NCBI RefSeq assembly: GCF_001561955.1
Contig: NZ_CP014223.1
Coordinates: 62,001 to 126,000, forward strand
Length of the DNA: 64,000 nt
Reading direction: 5' to 3'
Origin: Anaerotignum propionicum DSM 1682
Lineage (GTDB): Bacteria; Bacillota; Clostridia; Lachnospirales; Anaerotignaceae
Shown here piece by piece: positions 8,498 through 16,725 of this stretch. The stretch's first letter is position 1; each line of letters opens with the position of its first letter. A program made the translations under genes and the position numbers. The notes beneath the pieces were generated by a model. That model was not told where the DNA came from. It saw only the letters and a program-made list of their open reading frames with translations, and made no database searches.

Positions 8498-8526
8498 TAT
8501 AATTAAAAAGTAAGGTAAAATTTACC
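8498..8526 (+). promoter_or_regulatory. -10 element and adjoining palindrome upstream of the HD-GYP gene
   Basis: TATAAT (8498-8503) has only a weak -35 (TTACCC, 17 bp upstream). Just downstream is the 13-nt palindrome GGTAAAATTTACC (8514-8526), which could be an operator at the start of the transcript. Confidence 0.45.
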
Positions 8527-8550
8527 AATTAATGTGTTAACGGATTTTCG

Positions 8551-8580
8551 GAAAACCCCGCCCACTTTTGCGGGGCTTTC
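8551..8580 (+). terminator. GC-rich hairpin between murI and the HD-GYP gene
   Basis: The stem CCCCGC/GCGGGG has an 8-nt loop and an outer GAAA/TTTC pairing. The T tract is short (CTTTC), so it may be a weak terminator or a leader structure of the downstream gene rather than a strong stop. Confidence 0.5.
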
Positions 8581-8680
8581 GAAATAGTTGAAAGGGGTAC
8601 AAGCTCTTGTTTTATCAAGGGGTAGCCGAAGGGAATCATTTGCGAGTCGTTTGAATAAAAATCTGAAATGGAGGAAAAGC

Positions 8681-9814
8681 ATGGCGGCGAATGAAAGAAG
8701 GGCGATATTGGTAGTAGATGATGTTGAAGTAAACCGTGTAATCCTCCGTGAAATTTTTCAAGATAAGTATACAATTTTGGAGGCTGAAAACGGGATAGAG
8801 GCCCTGGAGGTTATTGATGCTCATGGGGAAATCTTAGCAGCAGTGGTGCTGGATATTATTATGCCGGTAATGGACGGTTTTGGTGTTCTGGAGATTTTGC
8901 ATGAGCGAAACTTCATGGAAAAGGTGCCGGTTTTTTTGATTACGGCAGAGTGCACGGAGGAGTCTACCCTTCGTGGGTATGAATTGGGTGTTATGGACGT
9001 TATAGAACGCCCAATTATTGCCCATATTGTGAAAAAACGGATAGAAAGCATTATGGAGCTTTGTACCATGCGCAATCAATTAAACCAACAGGTACAATTG
9101 CAAGAAATAGAGTTGGATGAGAAAACGAAAGAAATTCAGGGCTTGAACAATGCAATGATTGGGGCATTGGCTACCGCTATTGAATTTCGAGATTGTGAAA
9201 GCGGAGAACATGTCAAACGAATTCATGATTTGACATTATTTTTTCTGCAAAAGACAGCCTTTGGAAAAGGTTTGAAGAAAGCGGAAATAGATAAGATTGC
9301 CACTGCGGCAATTATGCATGATGTGGGAAAAATCGCAATTCCCGACTATATTTTAAATAAGCCGGGCAGGCTTACAGCTGAGGAGTTTTTGATTATGAAA
9401 ACCCATACTGTTAGAGGCTGCGAATTATTAGATCAGATTCCTGCAATTCATCATAATTCTGTTTATCATTATGCTTATGATATATGTAGGCATCATCATG
9501 AACGGTGGGATGGCAGGGGTTATCCTGATGGACTAAAGGGAGACGAAATATCACCATGGTCTCAGATTGTTTCTTTGGCGGATGTGTATGATGCATTAAC
9601 CAGTGAAAGGATTTATAAACAGGCATATTCCCATGAAAAAGCGGTTGAAATGATTATAGGTGGGGAATGCGGTATCTTCAATCCTGCATTGATGGAAGAA
9701 TTTTTGAAACTCTCCCGAGAAATAAAAGAGATGATGCAATCACAGCAAAGTGGGTGTGGATGTGGAAAAATTGGAGAAAGCCAAGCTGACAGTAGCAGGG
9801 GTGAATCTGCATAG
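8681..9814 (+). CDS. Response regulator with HD-GYP phosphodiesterase domain
   Basis: A 377-residue protein. Residues 1-130 are a receiver domain (AILVVDDVEVNR with the acidic pair, VVLDIIMPVMDGFG with the phosphorylated Asp, FLITAE). A short coiled coil follows, then an HD-GYP domain: HDVGKIAIPDYIL, HHHERWDGRGYPDGLKG and SLADVYDALTSERIYK. HD-GYP domains cleave cyclic di-GMP. The C-terminal tail is Gln/Cys rich (SQQSGCGCGK). The ATG at 8681 follows GGAGG; a longer frame from 8588 lacks a site. The HPt gene overlaps its 3' end by 65 bp, implying a phosphorelay. Confidence 0.92.
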   Translation: MAANERRAILVVDDVEVNRVILREIFQDKYTILEAENGIEALEVIDAHGEILAAVVLDIIMPVMDGFGVLEILHERNFMEKVPVFLITAECTEESTLRGYELGVMDVIERPIIAHIVKKRIESIMELCTMRNQLNQQVQLQEIELDEKTKEIQGLNNAMIGALATAIEFRDCESGEHVKRIHDLTLFFLQKTAFGKGLKKAEIDKIATAAIMHDVGKIAIPDYILNKPGRLTAEEFLIMKTHTVRGCELLDQIPAIHHNSVYHYAYDICRHHHERWDGRGYPDGLKGDEISPWSQIVSLADVYDALTSERIYKQAYSHEKAVEMIIGGECGIFNPALMEEFLKLSREIKEMMQSQQSGCGCGKIGESQADSSRGESA

Positions 9815-10109
9815 CGGCATGGAACGATTTATGAATAATGAGGGACTCTATGAGACATTTTTATTAAAATTTCCCAGGGACTTAAATATGGAAAGATTGA
9901 GACAAGCTCTAGCGGAGGAGGAAGCCTCTTTGGCTTTTCGTGTGGCCCATACATTATTAGGAATTGCTGCAAATTTATCCATGGAGTCCCTTTATGAAGT
10001 ATTGCGTCCTGCTACAGAGGCTCTAAGAGAGGGAAATATAGCTTTGGCAAAAAAACTTATGCCTCGGGTTGAAGAGGCGTACCTTTTGATTATAGAAGCT
10101 TTAAAATAA
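9750..10109 (+). CDS. HPt-domain phosphotransfer protein
   Basis: A 119-residue all-helical protein with the HPt fingerprint GVNLHSGMERFMNNEGLYETFLLKF and the phospho-accepting His in VAHTLLGIAANLS. The usual motif is HxLKG; here Leu replaces the Lys. It overlaps the preceding response regulator by 65 bp in another frame. The exact start is uncertain: GTG at 9750, 9756 or 9762 are all possible. It probably passes phosphate to or from the neighbouring receiver domain. Confidence 0.78.
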   Translation: MGVDVEKLEKAKLTVAGVNLHSGMERFMNNEGLYETFLLKFPRDLNMERLRQALAEEEASLAFRVAHTLLGIAANLSMESLYEVLRPATEALREGNIALAKKLMPRVEEAYLLIIEALK

Positions 10110-10113
10110 ATAG

Positions 10114-10163
10114 GAAAAAGGGTACCCTTTCCGTCATTGCGACTGTAAGGATACCCTTTTTTA
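10114..10163 (+). terminator. Terminator after the HPt gene
   Basis: A roughly 15-bp stem (AAAAAGGGTACCCTT paired with AAGGATACCCTTTTT, one mismatch) flanks a 17-nt loop and ends in a T run. Confidence 0.85.
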
Positions 10164-10179
10164 AGGGGAAGAAGTAGAA

Positions 10180-10212
10180 AGAATGTTATTATATGGGGGA
10201 GAATAACATTCT
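10180..10212. repeat. Perfect 11-bp inverted repeat with G-rich loop
   Basis: AGAATGTTATT (10180-10190) and AATAACATTCT (10202-10212) pair exactly around the loop ATATGGGGGAG. No T tract follows. It lies in the 367-bp gap before trxA; the rest of that gap is AT-rich with no gene. Confidence 0.6.
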
Positions 10213-10389
10213 CAATAATCAGTATTACCCTATTCAGAAAGATTTATTCTAATAATAAAAAATAAAGCAATGAATATAATTTAATTTATATATTTATCAC
10301 TGCAAGCTGCAGGAGTAATAAAAGAGTTTTGGCAAGTGTTGAGTTATGTGACTAAGTCAATAAGAACTATTATTATTTAGTAAAAAATA

Positions 10390-10418
10390 TTGATTTATTT
10401 GAATGCCTATGCTATACT
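10390..10418 (+). promoter_or_regulatory. Promoter of trxA
   Basis: TTGATT (10390-10395), 17 bp, TATACT (10413-10418), with an extended TGC ahead of the -10. Confidence 0.75.
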
Positions 10419-10476
10419 CAAATCAAAGAATAGGTTTCGTATTTTTGGAGAAAATCAGAACTAGGAGGAATGAAAA

Positions 10477-10791
10477 ATGTTGCAGATTAAATCAGATAAA
10501 TTTCAAAAAGAAGTACTAGAGAGTAAAGTCCCGGTTTTAGTTGATTTTTCAGCTACATGGTGTGGACCTTGTAAGATGATGGGACCTGTTTTGGAACAGC
10601 TTTCTGCTGAATATGAAGGCAAGGCAAAGGTTTTTAAGGTTGATATTGACGAGTCTATGGATTTGGCACAAAAATATCAGATAATGAGCGTTCCAAATAT
10701 GCTGTTTTTTAAGGATGGTAAACCTGTTGACGCTGTCGTTGGTGTAACCCCTCCAACTGTTTTGAAGCAAAAGCTGGATAGTATTGTATAA
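10477..10791 (+). CDS. trxA: Thioredoxin
   Basis: A 104-residue thioredoxin with the active site ATWCGPCKMMGP, the cis-Pro segment MSVPNMLFFKDGK and the usual VDIDES strand. It reduces disulfides in cytosolic proteins. The ATG follows AGGAGG. It is monocistronic, with its own promoter and terminator; no thioredoxin reductase gene is adjacent. Confidence 0.96.
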   Translation: MLQIKSDKFQKEVLESKVPVLVDFSATWCGPCKMMGPVLEQLSAEYEGKAKVFKVDIDESMDLAQKYQIMSVPNMLFFKDGKPVDAVVGVTPPTVLKQKLDSIV

Positions 10792-10834
10792 AAACCATTG
10801 ATAATACTTCTCCTCATGGATATTTGTTTGTGTG

Positions 10835-10868
10835 AACCCCCTGGGCATCTGCCTGGGGGTGTTTTTGT
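10835..10868 (+). terminator. Terminator after trxA
   Basis: ACCCCC and GGGCA pair with TGCC(T) and GGGGGT across a single bulge, with a 2-nt apical loop, then GTTTTTGT. Confidence 0.85.
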
Positions 10869-11060
10869 ATTTATTTTTGCACATTGGTGTAGAAAAAAAA
10901 TAGGCAATAATGTACACAAAATACATTTAAAAAAATAATTTCGGAATTATGTATGCCAATAAATACATTTAGTTATAAAACATTAGTATTTTTGTCGGTG
11001 CAAAAAATATTTTGTATAAAAAGTTGTACAATTTGTGAAAAACAGGGGAAATGGGCGGCG

Positions 11061-11089
11061 TTGACACCCATAAAAGAAAGTGGTATTGT
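11061..11089 (+). promoter_or_regulatory. Promoter upstream of the small ORF and lactate permease
   Basis: TTGACA (11061-11066), 17 bp, TATTGT (11084-11089). Confidence 0.7.
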
Positions 11090-11131
11090 TTTGCTATTCC
11101 ATTTTTAGAAAGAATAAGGGAGGTATTTCCT

Positions 11132-11272
11132 ATGAATTATGTTGCGTTGTGTACAACTCAATATGGTATTGAGCTGATTATTAGCGCTATCCTTCTGGTC
11201 CTCGTGGTGATTATTATGGGCAAAGAGAAGAATAGTGCTGATTGTCATGTGAGAAATACCTCTATAATATGA
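11132..11272 (+). CDS. Small single-pass membrane protein in the lactate permease leader
   Basis: 46 residues starting MNYVALCTTQYGIE, with one membrane segment (LIISAILLVLVVIIMG) and a polar tail with one Cys. GGGAGG precedes the ATG by 8 nt. A terminator separates it from the permease gene, so it may be an independent small protein, a permease partner, or a translated leader influencing read-through. I do not recognise a family. Confidence 0.5.
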   Translation: MNYVALCTTQYGIELIISAILLVLVVIIMGKEKNSADCHVRNTSII

Positions 11273-11312
11273 GAAGAGACAGGAAAGAACACTCTTAGGC
11301 ATAAAAGAGGAA

Positions 11313-11351
11313 AGGGACTCGTGGCGATCGCCATGAGTCCTTTTATTTTTG
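11313..11351 (+). terminator. Terminator between the small ORF and the lactate permease gene
   Basis: A near-perfect 11-bp stem, GGACTCGTGGC with GCCATGAGTCC, around GATC, followed by TTTTATTTTT. With only one promoter seen upstream, partial read-through or regulated antitermination would be needed to express the permease. Confidence 0.8.
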
Positions 11352-11411
11352 AAAAATGGATTTGCATGAAACAAAGAACATATTGAAAACAGTCAAAAAA
11401 AGGAGATGGTT

Positions 11412-12950
11412 ATGATGGATTTTGTAATGGCACTTAGCCCCTTGGTATTAATTTTGGTGGGAATAGTTGTTCTGAAAAAACCTGCAATGAAGGTCGCACC
11501 GGTAGGGCTAGTGTATATTATTATTCTTGCTTTTACATATTTTAGCCCCGCAGATGCAGTGTTTAAAGATACCGTCACCATGGTAGATGGGCTGTTATGG
11601 AAGGGTATCAAGGAAGGTACAAAAATTGTTATGCTGGTTTTCTCTTCCTTTTTGCTGCTAAACCTGATGCAACGCTCAGGCGCCATGAAGCAAGTGCAAA
11701 ATACTTTGGCAGGGGTTACCGATGACCGTAGAGCACAGCTGATTATTGTTGGGCTTATGGTGCCTATCTTTTTAGAGGGTGCTGCCGGAGCAGGTTCCCC
11801 AGCGGCAATCGCTGCTCCGTTTTTGGTTGGTCTGGGTTTTGATCCAATTGTTGCCATTGTGGTTGCACTGTTGGGGGATGCCACACCATGTTCATGGGGG
11901 GGAGCAGGTCTTACCACCATCACTGGAGGCTCTTATTTGGTGGAGCAGGGTATTAGTACAGCTTCCCTAAATTCTGCCATGGTTGGTAGAATTCATATGT
12001 TTGGTGTTTTTGTGATTCCATTTTTGATTGTAATGATTGCTTTTGGGAAAAAAGGCTTTAAAGGAATTATACCTTATTTATTATTTGCAGGAATCAGCAC
12101 AGGACTCATTATGTTTGGCCTTTCAAACTTTATCGGGCCTGAAATCACCAGTCTTGGAACAGGCTTACTGTCTATTGTATGTTCAATTATTTATTTAAAG
12201 CTGGTAAAAATCAAAACCCCTGAGGAGTTTCGTTATAAAGGAGAAAATGGTTTTAGCGGCAAAGAAAATACGGAGTTGCGCCGTTATTCTTCTTTCCACG
12301 CATTGTCTCCTTATTTGGTATTGGTAGTATTACTCCCCGTGGTACGCTATACGGTACCTTTCTCGATTTTGACGACTTTCGGATACATTGTTTGGGTTGA
12401 CGTTGTGGTGTTTTTGTGTGCCTGCATAGGTTGCGTCATTTTGGGTGTCAGTGCAGAAGGTTTCTTCGATACCATGAAGCAGACGATCATGCGTGTGGTT
12501 CCTGTATTGGTTACCATGGGTTCCTTATTGACGGTTTCTTACATTATGCAAAATAGCCAAACCGGCATGATACAGTTAATTGCTTCCACCATTGCCAATA
12601 CAGCAGGCCCCTTGTATCCTGCGGCGGCAGTTGCCATTGGTTCCGCAGGCTCCTTTATTACAGGCACAGGCCTTGGCTCCAATATTATGTTTGCACCTAT
12701 GCATTTAAATGCGGCAAACATGCTGGGATTAAATCCCATTACAGTTTTTGCGGGGCAGAATGCGGGAGGCTCATTGGGGAATTTAATTTGTCCCAATAAC
12801 GTTGTTGCTGCATGTGCAACGGTAGGGGTGATTGGCAAAGAAGGGGAAGTTTTGAAACGAACCATGGCAGCATTTGCCGTCATTTTAACGATTTATATGA
12901 CGTTGAGTATGATATATACACATATTCTTTTTTCTGGCTTTGGCTTATAA
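11412..12950 (+). CDS. lctP: L-lactate permease (LctP family)
   Basis: A 512-residue integral membrane protein with 12 or more hydrophobic segments. The family signature is in FLEGAAGAGSPAAIAAPFLV and LLGDATPCSWGGAGLTTI. Near the C terminus are SFITGTGLGSNIMFAPMH and AGQNAGGSLGNLICPNN. It imports or exports lactate or related 2-hydroxyacids with protons. AGGAG ends at 11405, so the ATGs at 11412 or 11415 are better starts than 11406. The dehydrogenase gene follows after 54 bp, most likely in the same transcript. Confidence 0.92.
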   Translation: MMDFVMALSPLVLILVGIVVLKKPAMKVAPVGLVYIIILAFTYFSPADAVFKDTVTMVDGLLWKGIKEGTKIVMLVFSSFLLLNLMQRSGAMKQVQNTLAGVTDDRRAQLIIVGLMVPIFLEGAAGAGSPAAIAAPFLVGLGFDPIVAIVVALLGDATPCSWGGAGLTTITGGSYLVEQGISTASLNSAMVGRIHMFGVFVIPFLIVMIAFGKKGFKGIIPYLLFAGISTGLIMFGLSNFIGPEITSLGTGLLSIVCSIIYLKLVKIKTPEEFRYKGENGFSGKENTELRRYSSFHALSPYLVLVVLLPVVRYTVPFSILTTFGYIVWVDVVVFLCACIGCVILGVSAEGFFDTMKQTIMRVVPVLVTMGSLLTVSYIMQNSQTGMIQLIASTIANTAGPLYPAAAVAIGSAGSFITGTGLGSNIMFAPMHLNAANMLGLNPITVFAGQNAGGSLGNLICPNNVVAACATVGVIGKEGEVLKRTMAAFAVILTIYMTLSMIYTHILFSGFGL

Positions 12951-13004
12951 TCATTCCATTTTGGAATATAACAAAATACAATTTCATATTAGGAGGTTTT
13001 TCAA

Positions 13005-13946
13005 ATGAAAACAAGAAGTGTTGGTATTGTCGGAGTCGGTCATGTTGGTGCCCATTGTGCCTATAGCTTAGCGGTACAAGGCATTGTGGATGAATTGGTT
13101 TTAGTAGATATAAATGAACAAAAAGCAATCAGCGAGTGTCAGGATTTAAGGGATAGCGTTGCTTATTTGCCCCATCGGGTAGAGGTACGCACCGGCGGAT
13201 ATGCTGATTTAAAGGATTGTGATGTGGTGGTTGTCAGCGTTGGTGTTATTACTAAGAGTAATAACCGTTTGGATGAATTGAATGTATCCATCGGCATGGT
13301 AAACAGCTTTGTAAAGCAGGTGGTGGATGCAGGGTTTAACGGCATTTTCATTAATATTACAAACCCTTGTGACATTATTGCAAGACAGGTGCATAAGCTT
13401 TCCGGTTTTGATAAATCCCGTGTATTTGGTACAGGCACAGGCTTGGATAGCTCTCGTTTCAAGGCCGTTTTGTCCAGAGAAACTGGCATTGATCATAAAT
13501 CACTGGTGGCATATACCATGGGTGAGCACGGAGATTCCCAAATGGCACCTTGGTCTCATGTGACAGTAAATGGAAAACCTCTTGCAGAGCTTGCTAAAGA
13601 GAATGATAAATACAAAGTGGATCAGGCTGCAGTTTTGGAGGAAGCAACCAAGGGCGGCTGGGTGACTTTCGCTGGGAAAGGCTGCACAGAGTATGGTATT
13701 TCGTCAACCCTTGCACGTTTTGTTTATGCAATTTTCCATGATGAAAAGGTGGTTATGCCTTGCAGTACACAGTTAAACGGTGAATATGGGCAGAATGATA
13801 TTTTTATCAGTACTCCTTGTGTTATTGGGAAAAATGGTGTGGAAGAAGTGTTTGAACTAACCTTAAATGAAGAAGAACTGAAAGCGTTTCAACATTCCTG
13901 TGATGTAATCCGTACCAATATCGGTTATATTAACAAGGAGGCATAA
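13005..13946 (+). CDS. L-2-hydroxyacid (lactate-type) dehydrogenase
   Basis: A 313-residue NAD-dependent dehydrogenase of the LDH/MDH superfamily. It has the Rossmann motif GIVGVGHVGAHCAY, the NAD-selective acidic LVDIN, the active-site Arg in NNRLDELN, GLDSSRF (Asp and Arg) and the catalytic His in MGEHGDSQMAPWS. In the mobile loop the position normally Gln in lactate dehydrogenases appears to be Ile, so larger 2-oxoacids (as in L-2-hydroxyisocaproate dehydrogenase) are possible substrates. It lies directly behind lctP with AGGAGG. Confidence 0.88.
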   Translation: MKTRSVGIVGVGHVGAHCAYSLAVQGIVDELVLVDINEQKAISECQDLRDSVAYLPHRVEVRTGGYADLKDCDVVVVSVGVITKSNNRLDELNVSIGMVNSFVKQVVDAGFNGIFINITNPCDIIARQVHKLSGFDKSRVFGTGTGLDSSRFKAVLSRETGIDHKSLVAYTMGEHGDSQMAPWSHVTVNGKPLAELAKENDKYKVDQAAVLEEATKGGWVTFAGKGCTEYGISSTLARFVYAIFHDEKVVMPCSTQLNGEYGQNDIFISTPCVIGKNGVEEVFELTLNEEELKAFQHSCDVIRTNIGYINKEA

Positions 13947-13969
13947 GGAAAAGTCTTATATAAATCCCT

Positions 13970-14226
13970 GAAAGAGAAGAGCATTGCAGTAAACAGACAT
14001 AATACCGTCATATCAAGGTTTTTTACAAGTCCGCCCTTAGGCGACCGTTCCTTGTGAAGAAGCCATCTATAAATGCTCTTTTCTGCCAGTGATCATATTC
14101 CACTGATTGTTCTTGGAAATAAGCTTAAAAGGCTACCTGTTTTTAAATTAGATTTCTCTTTTGGATGTGGCCTGTGAACGATAAAGGAAGACGTACCTTG
14201 CGTACCTCCCTCCAAACCTTCCTTTT
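13970..14226 (+). ncRNA. Candidate structured RNA downstream of ldh
   Basis: An outer stem AGAGCATT/AATGCTCT (13979-14079) encloses a long arm in which ACAAG pairs CTTGT, extended by T-rich/GAAGAA pairing, capped by CGCC-CTTA-GGCG. A hairpin CAGTG/CACTG follows. A terminator-like stem AAAGGAAG/CTTCCTTT ends at about 14226 with a T run. There is no open reading frame of note. The shape recalls 6S-type RNAs, but I cannot assign a family. Confidence 0.3.
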
Positions 14227-14509
14227 TTGTTGATCAGATTAACTATCCTAATTGAGGGGTTTATTTTGAAAATAGGACTGCAACAGAAAATAGTATATAG
14301 AAAAAATAGTACCAAACCCTCCCTAAGCCTTTGGTTTGATGACGGGGAGATATTGGGTATAAAACACCAGACGGGGTAGGGATAGTGTGTATGCCCAATC
14401 ATTTCTTGGAAATCGATATTTTTTCTGATATTCTGGGTTTTGCTGTAGTACTGAAAAAAATAAGTTTATAGAAAGCAACGGTGGAGAAAATAGCTCTTTA
14501 TCAGGGCAA

Positions 14510-14557
14510 AAGGGTGTTCCTAAGGTCATAATCTGACTTTTGGGAATGCTCTTTTTT
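14510..14557 (+). terminator. Long hairpin terminator in the ldh-VWA gap
   Basis: A 19-bp stem (14510-14528 with 14534-14553, several G-T pairs and one bulge) has a 5-nt loop and is followed by TTTTTT on the plus strand. It would end any plus-strand transcript from the gene-free stretch 13947-14651, whose middle part (14230-14500) shows only a weak hairpin at 14351-14400. Confidence 0.65.
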
Positions 14558-14651
14558 CTTGACTGGAAATTTATGAAGGGGAACAAATCGGCGATTAAAG
14601 AGTTTCTAAGATATAAAAAAGCTGTATCGGTATTTGCCGATACAGCAGAAA

Positions 14652-15851
14652 TTATCTGGAAACCATGAGCTTTTTCAAAGCGACATTCAGTTCCTCTAGG
14701 GATAAGCGATACATATCAAATTCTTTATGAATGATATCATAGGTTTTTGCCCACCAACCGCCCCAAGTAGGACGTTCGGAAGGGTTTAGCCAAACAATGT
14801 GAGGGTACTTATCCTTAAATTTTTGTAGCCATTCCATACCTGTTACCTCGTTTCTTACCCCGAAGGAATAGAAACTGGGGTTTAACAGCTCTGAAGGCTC
14901 CATTTGGGCATCTCCTACGATGATAACTTTATATTCACTGCTGAGGTTGTTTAACACCCATTCAGTGGAAATGGTATCACGAGGACTTAAATCTGCCTCA
15001 GTGTATAATCTAGAATAAATGCAATTGTGAAAATAGTATACCTTTAAATCCTTAAAATGGTTGGATTTGCTTACAGCTTGGAACAGCGCACTGCAAAGCC
15101 TGCTGTAATATTCCATAGAGCCGCCACTATCCATCAATAGCAAAAGCTTTACTGTATTTTTTCGTGGCTTTTCATAAACCACCTTTAGATTCCCTGCATT
15201 ATCGCAAGTTTCACGGATAGTTTCGTCGATGTCAAATTCTGTTCTCGCTTCCTCTGTGCGGGCGGAAAATTGACGAAGCTTACGAAATGCCATTTGAAAC
15301 TGGCGGGTATCTAGGGTATTATCCTGACGGAAGTCACGGAATTTCCGCTCTCCTGCCACCTGAAACGCACGGCGCTGACCGCCTTGACCGCCAACGCGGA
15401 TTCCCCTTGGGCTGAAGCCGCTGTTGCCGAAAACAGAAACACCACCTGTGCCCACCCAATAGCTGCCGCCGTTGTGTTCTTCTTTTTGTTCCTCCAGTCT
15501 CTCAAGAAACATTTTTTGTATTTCGCTCTGAGACAGTTGCTCATTTTCCATGGCACGAGCCATATCAAATTCTTTTCCCGGTTCATCAGCGGGATTTTCC
15601 AACCAATCCAAAAGCTCCTTGGGCAATTCATCGGTGGCAAATTCCATATCTTTAAAGAATTCAAGGAAGGCACCATCGAATTTATCAAAGTCCGTTTCAC
15701 TTTTTACAAGCACACTGCGGCAAAGATAGTAAAAGCCCGTAAAGCTGGAGCCATGAAGGCCCTTGTCCAATGCTTCCACCAGAGACATCCATTCGTTCAG
15801 GGAAACGTTAAGCCCTCTGGCACGAAGCAGATAAAAAAATGAAGTAAACAT
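14652..15851 (-). CDS. VWA-domain protein, CoxE-like
   Basis: A 399-residue protein whose N-terminal half (FYLLRARGLNVSLNEWMSLVEAL) matches the CoxE-like family and whose C-terminal half is a von Willebrand A domain with the metal site LLLMDSGGSMEYY, a slightly altered DxSxS. A glycine-rich linker (GTGGVSVFGNSGFSPRG) joins them. Such proteins partner MoxR AAA+ ATPases in assembling or maturing metalloenzymes or other complexes. It lies 16 bp behind the MoxR gene, in one operon. The client is unknown. Confidence 0.88.
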   Translation of the reverse strand: MFTSFFYLLRARGLNVSLNEWMSLVEALDKGLHGSSFTGFYYLCRSVLVKSETDFDKFDGAFLEFFKDMEFATDELPKELLDWLENPADEPGKEFDMARAMENEQLSQSEIQKMFLERLEEQKEEHNGGSYWVGTGGVSVFGNSGFSPRGIRVGGQGGQRRAFQVAGERKFRDFRQDNTLDTRQFQMAFRKLRQFSARTEEARTEFDIDETIRETCDNAGNLKVVYEKPRKNTVKLLLLMDSGGSMEYYSRLCSALFQAVSKSNHFKDLKVYYFHNCIYSRLYTEADLSPRDTISTEWVLNNLSSEYKVIIVGDAQMEPSELLNPSFYSFGVRNEVTGMEWLQKFKDKYPHIVWLNPSERPTWGGWWAKTYDIIHKEFDMYRLSLEELNVALKKLMVSR

Positions 15852-15867
15852 ATCGGCTCACCTGCTT

Positions 15868-16680
15868 TTACTTTAAATATCTCCTCATGGTGTCAATATC
15901 CTCGTTCTTTTTTAACAATACCCCAGCAAAGGGTACTTTTTCTTTGATTTTATCGGGGTCAATGCCACCCAGAACCAAAGCCTGAATCCAGTCGATTACC
16001 TCTGATGTGCTGGGTTTTTTCTGAATGTTATACAGGTCTCTAATCCAATAGAAGGTTTCCAGAACCTGCTCCAAAAGGTGCTCTTCCACATCGGGATAAT
16101 GCACTTTAATGATTTCTGTCATCTGCTGTTCGTCAGGGAACTCAATATAATGGAAAATGCAGCGACGTAAGAAAGCATCGGGCAATTCCTTTTCAGCGTT
16201 TGACGTAATTATAACAATGGGGCGTTGTGCTGCTTTAACGGTTTCTTTTGTTTCGGGGATATAAAATTCCATTTTATCCAACTCCCAAAGTAAGTCGTTG
16301 GGGAATTCCAAGTCCGCCTTATCAATCTCATCAATCAATAAAATTGCCTGTTTTTCAGCGGTAAAAGCCTCGCCTAATTTTCCAAGCTTTACATATTTCT
16401 GAATATCATCTACGCCTTCGTTGCCGAACTGGCTATCATACAAGCGCTGAACCACGTCATAAACGTAAAGGCCGTCCTGTGCTTTTGTGGTAGACTTAAT
16501 ATTCCAAATAATAAGGTCTTTTCCCAATGCGGTGGAGATTGCTTCTGCCAGCATTGTCTTGCCGGTACCGGGCTCACCCTTGATGAGCAAAGGCTTTTGC
16601 AGGGCAATGGCAATATTGACGGAGCGCATTAATTCGTCACTTGCCACATAATCCTTGCTGCCTTGAAATGTTGTATTCAT
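15868..16680 (-). CDS. MoxR-family AAA+ ATPase
   Basis: A 270-residue AAA+ protein with Walker A GEPGTGKTML, Walker B LLIDEIDKAD, sensor 1 VIITSNAEKELPDAFLRRC including the Arg finger, and a C-terminal helical lid. MoxR ATPases act as chaperones with VWA proteins, and the partner is the next gene. Its likely promoter is at 16726-16755 on the same strand. Confidence 0.93.
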   Translation of the reverse strand: MNTTFQGSKDYVASDELMRSVNIAIALQKPLLIKGEPGTGKTMLAEAISTALGKDLIIWNIKSTTKAQDGLYVYDVVQRLYDSQFGNEGVDDIQKYVKLGKLGEAFTAEKQAILLIDEIDKADLEFPNDLLWELDKMEFYIPETKETVKAAQRPIVIITSNAEKELPDAFLRRCIFHYIEFPDEQQMTEIIKVHYPDVEEHLLEQVLETFYWIRDLYNIQKKPSTSEVIDWIQALVLGGIDPDKIKEKVPFAGVLLKKNEDIDTMRRYLK

Positions 16681-16725
16681 GTCGTTTCCACCCTTCGTTT
16701 GTCAAAATTTAATCATAATAATGTT

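Noticed and set aside
11393-11923. Long minus-strand reading frame opposite the lactate permease gene
   Set aside because: It is rich in Thr, Ser, Pro and Ala as expected from reading a hydrophobic membrane protein gene backwards, and has no ribosome site or known motif.
14508-14522. AAGGGTGTTCC resembling a T-box core
   Set aside because: It lacks the GGTACC part of the T-box, has no Stem I, and no synthetase or amino acid gene follows on that strand.
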